From contig NZ_LQPH01000037.1 of the NCBI RefSeq assembly GCF_002102255.1, forward strand, positions 22,704 to 86,703: 64,000 nt of DNA, written 5' to 3'. Position 1 is the first letter of the stretch. The number at the start of each line of letters is the position of its first letter. The position numbers and the translations under genes were made by a program. Under the pieces are notes generated by a model that saw only the letters and a list, made by a program, of their open reading frames with translations, searched no databases and was not told the DNA's origin. Shown here piece by piece: positions 59,302 to 64,000 of this stretch. Source of the DNA: Mycobacterium nebraskense (GTDB lineage Bacteria; Actinomycetota; Actinomycetes; Mycobacteriales; Mycobacteriaceae).

Positions 59302-61971
59302 CTATTTCGGGATGGCGTTCAGTTCGCCTCGTGCCTGGTCGATCTGGTTGTATGCGTAAGTCGTGACGGCGGCGGCGCTCATTCCCGCACCCTTCCGGTC
59401 GAGCGACTCGTAAGTCTGGTCGCCGAGGACCTCGCGCAGGTGTGCGATCACCGCGTTGATCTTGGGAAACGACGCGGCAGTAAGCGGACTGAATGCGAAA
59501 CCGGCAATGGTGGCCGCCGCCTCGTAGTGTTCGAGCCTGTCGAGGAGGATCGCGAGGTTCGTGAACGGCGAGCGGAGAGTCACCATGTTGCCCGAATCGT
59601 GCAAGTGGCGGATCGCCAAACTGATGTGATCGAGCGCTGACAGCGGGTCGCCGTGTTCCACTTCAAGTTGGGCGAGATTGGCGGCTATGTGGGATTCGTC
59701 GAAGCGGTTGCCACTGTCGTAAGCGATCGCCAGGCCCCGGTGCATCGCCTCAGCGGCGTGGTTCGGATCGATGTTGCGCCACGCGAAGCCATACGCCAGC
59801 AGCGCCAACGCCAGCGCGTGTGGATTGCAAGTGGCCTCCGCAGCTTCGATCAAGCCGTCCGCTGCGGCCGTCGCTTCCTCGTCGCAACCCGCGATGGTGA
59901 GCGCCGTAACGACGAATGCTGTGACATTCGGGTGTGCGTCGGGCTCTTGTGCAAGCCGGGCGCGGCACCACTCGACTGACCGATCGGGCTCGCCGATGGC
60001 CAGATATGGATTAGCCAGTACGCTCGCCATGCCGAAGGGGACATCCCCGCGGCCAGCACGCATCGCCTTCAGTCCAGCGTCGCTGTACCGGAGGGCCTCC
60101 TCGATCCGTCCCACGATCCAGCACTGCGTCGCCATCGTGTACAAGAAGGCGAGCCGTGAGTGATCGACAGCGGCGGCGGCCTCGATCAACTCTTCCGGCC
60201 AGGCGATGGGTTCGTAGTTTTCGACCCAGAAGCCGAGGAAAGCCGCGTAGGTGGCGATGGTGGCGGCATCGTCGAGGTTCCCGTTGTCGGCGGCCCACCG
60301 AAACGCGGTGCGCAGATTGGCCAGTTCGGTGGTGAACCAGTCATACGCCTTCCGCTGCCGGGGGCTATCCCACAATGCCAGGATCTCGGCCTCTTTTCCG
60401 GCGAAGTGGTGGGCGTGCGCGGTACGAACCTCATCCGCCTCGCCGCTTCCGACGAGTTGCTCCTCGGCGAACTGGCGAATGGTCTCCAGCATCGAAAACC
60501 TGGTGTGCCCTGAAGACCGGTCGACCACGAGCAGTGATTTACGCACCAATGCATCGAGTCGATCCAGGACCGCGTACTCGTCACGATCGCCGTTTTCAGC
60601 TACAGCACAAGCGCTTTGGAGGTCGAACCCGCCGGCGAACACCGAACACCGCTGCAACAGCATCTTCTCTGCGTCGTCGAGTAGGTCATAAGACCATGAC
60701 ACCGCGTGGCGCAACGTTTGATGTCGTTCGAGTTCGCGGCGTGAACCGACCAGCAACCGGAATCGATGATGAAGACGGTCTCGCACTTCACCGGCGGTCA
60801 TCGACGCCATCCGCGAGGCCGCCAGTTCGATGGCCAACGGAATCCCATCCAGGCGTTGACAAATCTCGGTGACCGCGGCGGCCTCCTCGCCGTCGACCAT
60901 CGAGAAGCCGGGCGCAATGGCTTGCGCGCGTTCGGCGAACAGACTCACCGCCGAGGAGTCGACTCCAGCGGCGTCGAGGGAGCGCACCGGGCGCACTCGT
61001 TCCTGGGCGAGGCCGAGTCCTTCTCGGCTGGTGGCCAAGACCTTCACCGTTGCGGACTGCTTGAGAACGGCTTCGATCAGCTCGGCCGCGGCATCGAGCA
61101 CATGCTCGCAGTTGTCGAACACCAAAAGGCGGATTCTGCCCTCCAGCGCGGCGGCCACCGACTCGCTTACCGTCTTGCCGGCTTGTTGGTTGATACCCAG
61201 CACGGCAGCCGCCGCGTCAGGCACCGCCGCGGGATCGGTGACCGCCGCCAGTTCAAACACCCATACACCGTCGGGGAACTCATCGGCCAACTTCATTGCG
61301 GCTTCCCCGGCGAGGCGGGTCTTGCCAACTCCACCTACCCCGGTCAGCGTCACCAACCGGTGGGACCTCACTGCCGCTGTGACCTCGTCGACGTCGGACT
61401 CGCGCCCGATCAAGCTGGTGGTCGCCGGCCGCAGATTTCCTGGACTCGTATCCAGCGCCCGCAGCGGCGGAAACTCCGTGCGGAGCCCCGTTGCTCGCAG
61501 TTGAAAGATCCCGACCGGCACCGGTACATCCCGCAGCCGCCGCGCCCCTAGATCGGTGAGGTCCACCCCGCTGAGCAGACTCGCCGTCGACTCGGCGAGC
61601 AGCACCTGACCGCCATGACCTGCGGCCATCACTCTCGCGGCCCGATTGAGTACCGCACCGAAGTAGTCACCGTCGCGTAGTTCGGCCTCACCGGTCGCAA
61701 GGCCCATTCGCACCGGCAACTCAAGAACCAGCTGGGCCTGAACAGCCGCATCGACGGCGGACCGTGGTGACGCGAACGCGGCGACCACACCATCACCGGT
61801 ATGGCTGAAGACAAATCCACCGTTGTTCTCGATCGCGGAGTGTAAGACCTTGTCATGTGCGGCCAGCGCCGACCGCATGGCGTCCGCATCTTCTTCCCAC
61901 CGACGGGTCGAACCCTCAATATCGGTGAACAGAAAGGTCACCACCCCCGAAGGAGGCACCCCTGCGGACAC
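59302..61971 (-). CDS. Class III cyclase-domain/NB-ARC ATPase regulator
   Basis: 889 residues. N-terminal adenylate-cyclase-like domain (1-165: VTFLFTDIEGSTRRWEEDAD; FSHTGDGVVAAF; NRAARVMAAGHGGQ). Then a STAND/NB-ARC ATPase (about 180-530) with Walker A GVGGVGKTRL and Walker B LLVFDNCEHV, and a long TPR-like helical C-terminus. Relatives such as Rv0386 end in a LuxR HTH; none is seen here, so it is not a direct DNA binder of that type. Its cyclase activity is unproven; several relatives are inactive. Confidence 0.85.
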   Translation of the reverse strand: MSAGVPPSGVVTFLFTDIEGSTRRWEEDADAMRSALAAHDKVLHSAIENNGGFVFSHTGDGVVAAFASPRSAVDAAVQAQLVLELPVRMGLATGEAELRDGDYFGAVLNRAARVMAAGHGGQVLLAESTASLLSGVDLTDLGARRLRDVPVPVGIFQLRATGLRTEFPPLRALDTSPGNLRPATTSLIGRESDVDEVTAAVRSHRLVTLTGVGGVGKTRLAGEAAMKLADEFPDGVWVFELAAVTDPAAVPDAAAAVLGINQQAGKTVSESVAAALEGRIRLLVFDNCEHVLDAAAELIEAVLKQSATVKVLATSREGLGLAQERVRPVRSLDAAGVDSSAVSLFAERAQAIAPGFSMVDGEEAAAVTEICQRLDGIPLAIELAASRMASMTAGEVRDRLHHRFRLLVGSRRELERHQTLRHAVSWSYDLLDDAEKMLLQRCSVFAGGFDLQSACAVAENGDRDEYAVLDRLDALVRKSLLVVDRSSGHTRFSMLETIRQFAEEQLVGSGEADEVRTAHAHHFAGKEAEILALWDSPRQRKAYDWFTTELANLRTAFRWAADNGNLDDAATIATYAAFLGFWVENYEPIAWPEELIEAAAAVDHSRLAFLYTMATQCWIVGRIEEALRYSDAGLKAMRAGRGDVPFGMASVLANPYLAIGEPDRSVEWCRARLAQEPDAHPNVTAFVVTALTIAGCDEEATAAADGLIEAAEATCNPHALALALLAYGFAWRNIDPNHAAEAMHRGLAIAYDSGNRFDESHIAANLAQLEVEHGDPLSALDHISLAIRHLHDSGNMVTLRSPFTNLAILLDRLEHYEAAATIAGFAFSPLTAASFPKINAVIAHLREVLGDQTYESLDRKGAGMSAAAVTTYAYNQIDQARGELNAIPK

Positions 61972-62132
61972 CCGCTCAGGATGTCACACAAATCCTAAGC
62001 CGAGACGACATCCGCGAACGCATTCAAGATGCTCGTGCCTCGTCTGTTGAAACCAATGCAGCTGCACGAGCAGGCACAAGGGCACCCGCACACGCGGCGT
62101 GTCGAGGTGCTTTTGCGCCTGCTCGCGAAACA

Positions 62133-63797
62133 TTAGCTGGCGCGCCCTCTTTCGGTGCGGTAGCGGCGGACCAGCGCGTCGGTCGAGCTGTCCGATTGCG
62201 GCACCGGCGAGTTGTCGGACGTGATCACCGGAAGCAACGCTTTCGCCTGCGTTTTGCCCAGCTCCACGCCCCACTGGTCGAACGAGTCGATGCCCCAGAT
62301 GACGCCCTCGGTGAAGACCTGATGCTCGTAGAGCGCGATCAGCTGGCCCAGCACCGACGGGGTGAGCCGGTCGGCCAAAATCGAGGTCGACGGCCGGTTG
62401 CCGGGCATCACCTTGTGCGGCACGATGTCGGCCGGTGTGCCTTCGGCGGCGATCTCCTCGGCGGTCTTACCGAACGCCAGCACTTGGGTCTGGGCGAAGA
62501 AGTTGCTCATCAGCAAGTCGTGCATGCTGCCGGTGCCCTCGACGGTGGGCAGGTCGTCGATGGGCTGGCTGAAGCCGATGAAGTCGGCCGGCACCAGCCG
62601 GGTGCCCTGATGCAGGAGTTGGTAGAAGGCATGCTGGCCGTTGGTTCCCGGCTCGCCCCAGAAGATTTCGCCGGTGTCGGTGGTCACCGGAGTGCCGTCG
62701 GCGCGTGTCGACTTGCCGTTCGATTCCATGGTCAGCTGTTGTAGATAGGCGGCGAATCGCGCCAAGTCGTTGGAATAGGGCAGTACCGCGCGCGATTGGG
62801 CGCCCATGAAGTTGGAGTACCACAGCCCGATCAGCCCGAGCAGTGCGGGCGCGTTGGATTCCAGCGGGGCGGTCTTGAAATGCCGGTCCACGATGTGGAA
62901 TCCGGACAGGAAGTCGGCGAAGGCCTCCTTGCCGATGGCCGCCATGAGCGACAGCCCGATCGCGGAATCGACCGAGTAGCGTCCGCCGACCCAATCCCAG
63001 AAGCCGAACATGTTGTCGGTGTTGATGCCGAAGTCGTCGACCAGGCGCTTGTTGGTGGACACCGCCACGAAGTGTTTGGACACCGCGGCGTCGCCGAGCG
63101 TGTCGGTCAGCCAGCGGCGCGCGGCGGTCGCGTTGGTCAGGGTCTCCAGCGTGGAGAAGGTCTTCGATGCGACGATGAAAAGTGTTGTGGCAGGCTCTAA
63201 GTCGGCCAGGGTGGCGATGAGGTCGGCCGGGTCGACGTTGGAGACGAAACGGGCAGAAATCCCGGCGTCGGCGTAGTGGCGCAGCGCCTGGTAGACCATC
63301 ACCGGACCCAGATCCGACCCGCCTATGCCGATGTTGACCACGGTGCTGATTCTTTTGCCGGTGGCCCCGGTCCATTCACCGCTGCGTAACCGGTCGGTGA
63401 AGTCGCCCATCCGGTCCAGCACGGCGTGCACGTCCTCGACGACGTTGTGGCCGTCGACGATCAGTTCGGCGTCCCGGGGCAGCCGCAGCGCGGTGTGCAA
63501 TACGGCCCGGTCTTCCGAGACGTTGATGTGCGCGCCTGCGAACATCTGGTCGCGACGCTCTTCGAGGTTAGCCGTGCGCGCCAGATCGACCAGTAGCCGC
63601 AGCGTCTCTCGGGTGATGCGGTGTTTGCTGTAGTCGATGTAGAGGTCGCCGACCGAGACGGTGAGCTCGCGGCCGCGGTCGGGATCCTCGTCGAAGAACT
63701 GGCGCAGATGCGTCGCGCCGATTTGTTCGTGATTCCCGCGCAGGGCGTCCCACGCTGGGGTGGCGGTGATGTCGGGGAGGCTTTGCACGGAGGTCAT
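62133..63797 (-). CDS. pgi: Glucose-6-phosphate isomerase
   Basis: 554 residues. Interconverts glucose 6-phosphate and fructose 6-phosphate in the cytosol. PGI signatures: [39 protein letters not shown], the substrate loops [13 protein letters not shown] and [14 protein letters not shown]. Length as in M. tuberculosis Pgi (Rv0946c, about 553). Start ATG 63797. A 56-bp tandem repeat lies immediately upstream of the start. Confidence 0.97.
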   Translation of the reverse strand: MTSVQSLPDITATPAWDALRGNHEQIGATHLRQFFDEDPDRGRELTVSVGDLYIDYSKHRITRETLRLLVDLARTANLEERRDQMFAGAHINVSEDRAVLHTALRLPRDAELIVDGHNVVEDVHAVLDRMGDFTDRLRSGEWTGATGKRISTVVNIGIGGSDLGPVMVYQALRHYADAGISARFVSNVDPADLIATLADLEPATTLFIVASKTFSTLETLTNATAARRWLTDTLGDAAVSKHFVAVSTNKRLVDDFGINTDNMFGFWDWVGGRYSVDSAIGLSLMAAIGKEAFADFLSGFHIVDRHFKTAPLESNAPALLGLIGLWYSNFMGAQSRAVLPYSNDLARFAAYLQQLTMESNGKSTRADGTPVTTDTGEIFWGEPGTNGQHAFYQLLHQGTRLVPADFIGFSQPIDDLPTVEGTGSMHDLLMSNFFAQTQVLAFGKTAEEIAAEGTPADIVPHKVMPGNRPSTSILADRLTPSVLGQLIALYEHQVFTEGVIWGIDSFDQWGVELGKTQAKALLPVITSDNSPVPQSDSSTDALVRRYRTERGRAS

Positions 63798-63804
63798 AGT
63801 TCGA

Positions 63805-63922
63805 CCCTAGTGACGGTCGCAAGCGCGGCGTGGCCGGGCGCTGCGGGCCGTCACCATCGGCCCTAGTGACGGTCGCAAGCGCGGCGTGGCCGGGCGCTGC
63901 GGGCCGTCACCATCGGCCCTAG
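63805..63922. repeat. 56-bp tandem repeat (2.1 copies) upstream of pgi
   Basis: Copies at 63805-63860 and 63861-63916 are identical, followed by CCCTAG of a third. Each unit has inverted arms TGACGG and CCGTCA around a GC-rich middle, so it can form a hairpin. It sits 8 bp before the pgi start. A partial complementary copy occurs at 48487. A possible VNTR locus. Confidence 0.9.
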
Positions 63923-64000
63923 CTGTCGTGACCCGGGAGGTTGTTGACGGCGTGGCTGCTTGAAAGTGGGAGGACCTCCTGACGGAGTGGATGTGTCTGG

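Noticed and set aside
61972..62132. Possible small gene or RNA between the cyclase-ATPase gene and pgi
   Set aside because: No ORF with SD, no hairpin plus T-run, and nothing recognised.
63923..64000. Possible gene start at the window end
   Set aside because: Only a short open stretch (LKVGGPPDGVDVS) is visible; too little to call.

Overview
This is a high-GC chromosomal window from a Mycobacterium other than M. tuberculosis, most likely a slow grower. The gene order and protein sequences follow the M. tuberculosis segment Rv0902c (prrB) to Rv0946c (pgi): prrBA, accD3, echA6, Rv0906, Rv0907, ctpE, the Rv0909/Rv0910 toxin-antitoxin pair, Rv0911-Rv0914c, then Rv0923c, mntH, Rv0926c, Rv0927c, pstS3-pstC2-pstA1, mku-ligD, Rv0939, Rv0940c, Rv0941c, Rv0943c, fpg2, Rv0945 and pgi. 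Rv numbers are from memory of that genome, not from a search.

Layout. Positions 1-17.1 kb hold the conserved block: regulation (prrAB), lipid metabolism (accD3, echA6, thiolase), a Ca2+ P-type ATPase and a small TA module. At 17.3-24 kb comes an accessory stretch: an MHS-type transporter, a secreted DUF4185 (arabinanase-like) protein, and a decayed genomic island whose outer borders are a tRNA-Arg(CCT) gene at 23922-23994 and a 21-bp copy of the tRNA 3' end at 21203. The island carries an integrase tail, a broken phage-type uracil-DNA-glycosylase fragment, a secreted nonapeptide-repeat protein and a frameshifted IS481-type element. At 24.4-33.4 kb lie an amino-acid permease, a Tat-type polysaccharide deacetylase, small acidic proteins, a phosphoribosyltransferase-hydrolase fusion, a CapA-like protein, and a gamma-glutamylcyclotransferase/poly-gamma-glutamate-hydrolase fusion next to mntH.

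At 34.7-46.6 kb is a phosphate ABC locus with two tandem pstS3-type lipoprotein genes, a MIRU-like element between pstC2 and pstA1, and then directly the Ku/LigD end-joining genes; the pknD-pstS2-pstB-pstS1-pstC1-pstA2 block found there in M. tuberculosis is absent. At 46.7-62 kb are lipid and detoxification genes, an ArsM arsenite methyltransferase, a second rbpA-like gene overlapping a 58-residue ORF, an AurF-like diiron oxygenase with a flavin monooxygenase, cobF with a full-length fpg2 (the ancestral arrangement that M. tuberculosis has lost), a DUF2236 oxygenase divergent from a TetR gene across a nested palindrome, and a cyclase-domain ATPase. The window closes with pgi and a 56-bp tandem repeat.

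Several divergent or upstream regions carry clear inverted repeats: three repeated sites before the TetR at 3816, two sites matching the KstR motif TnnAACnnGTTnnA (36705 and 49413), and palindromes before mku, arsM, the AurF-like gene and the TetR at 58622. Candidates for genuinely new biology are the rbpA-like pair, the nonapeptide-repeat secreted protein, and the regulator sites.
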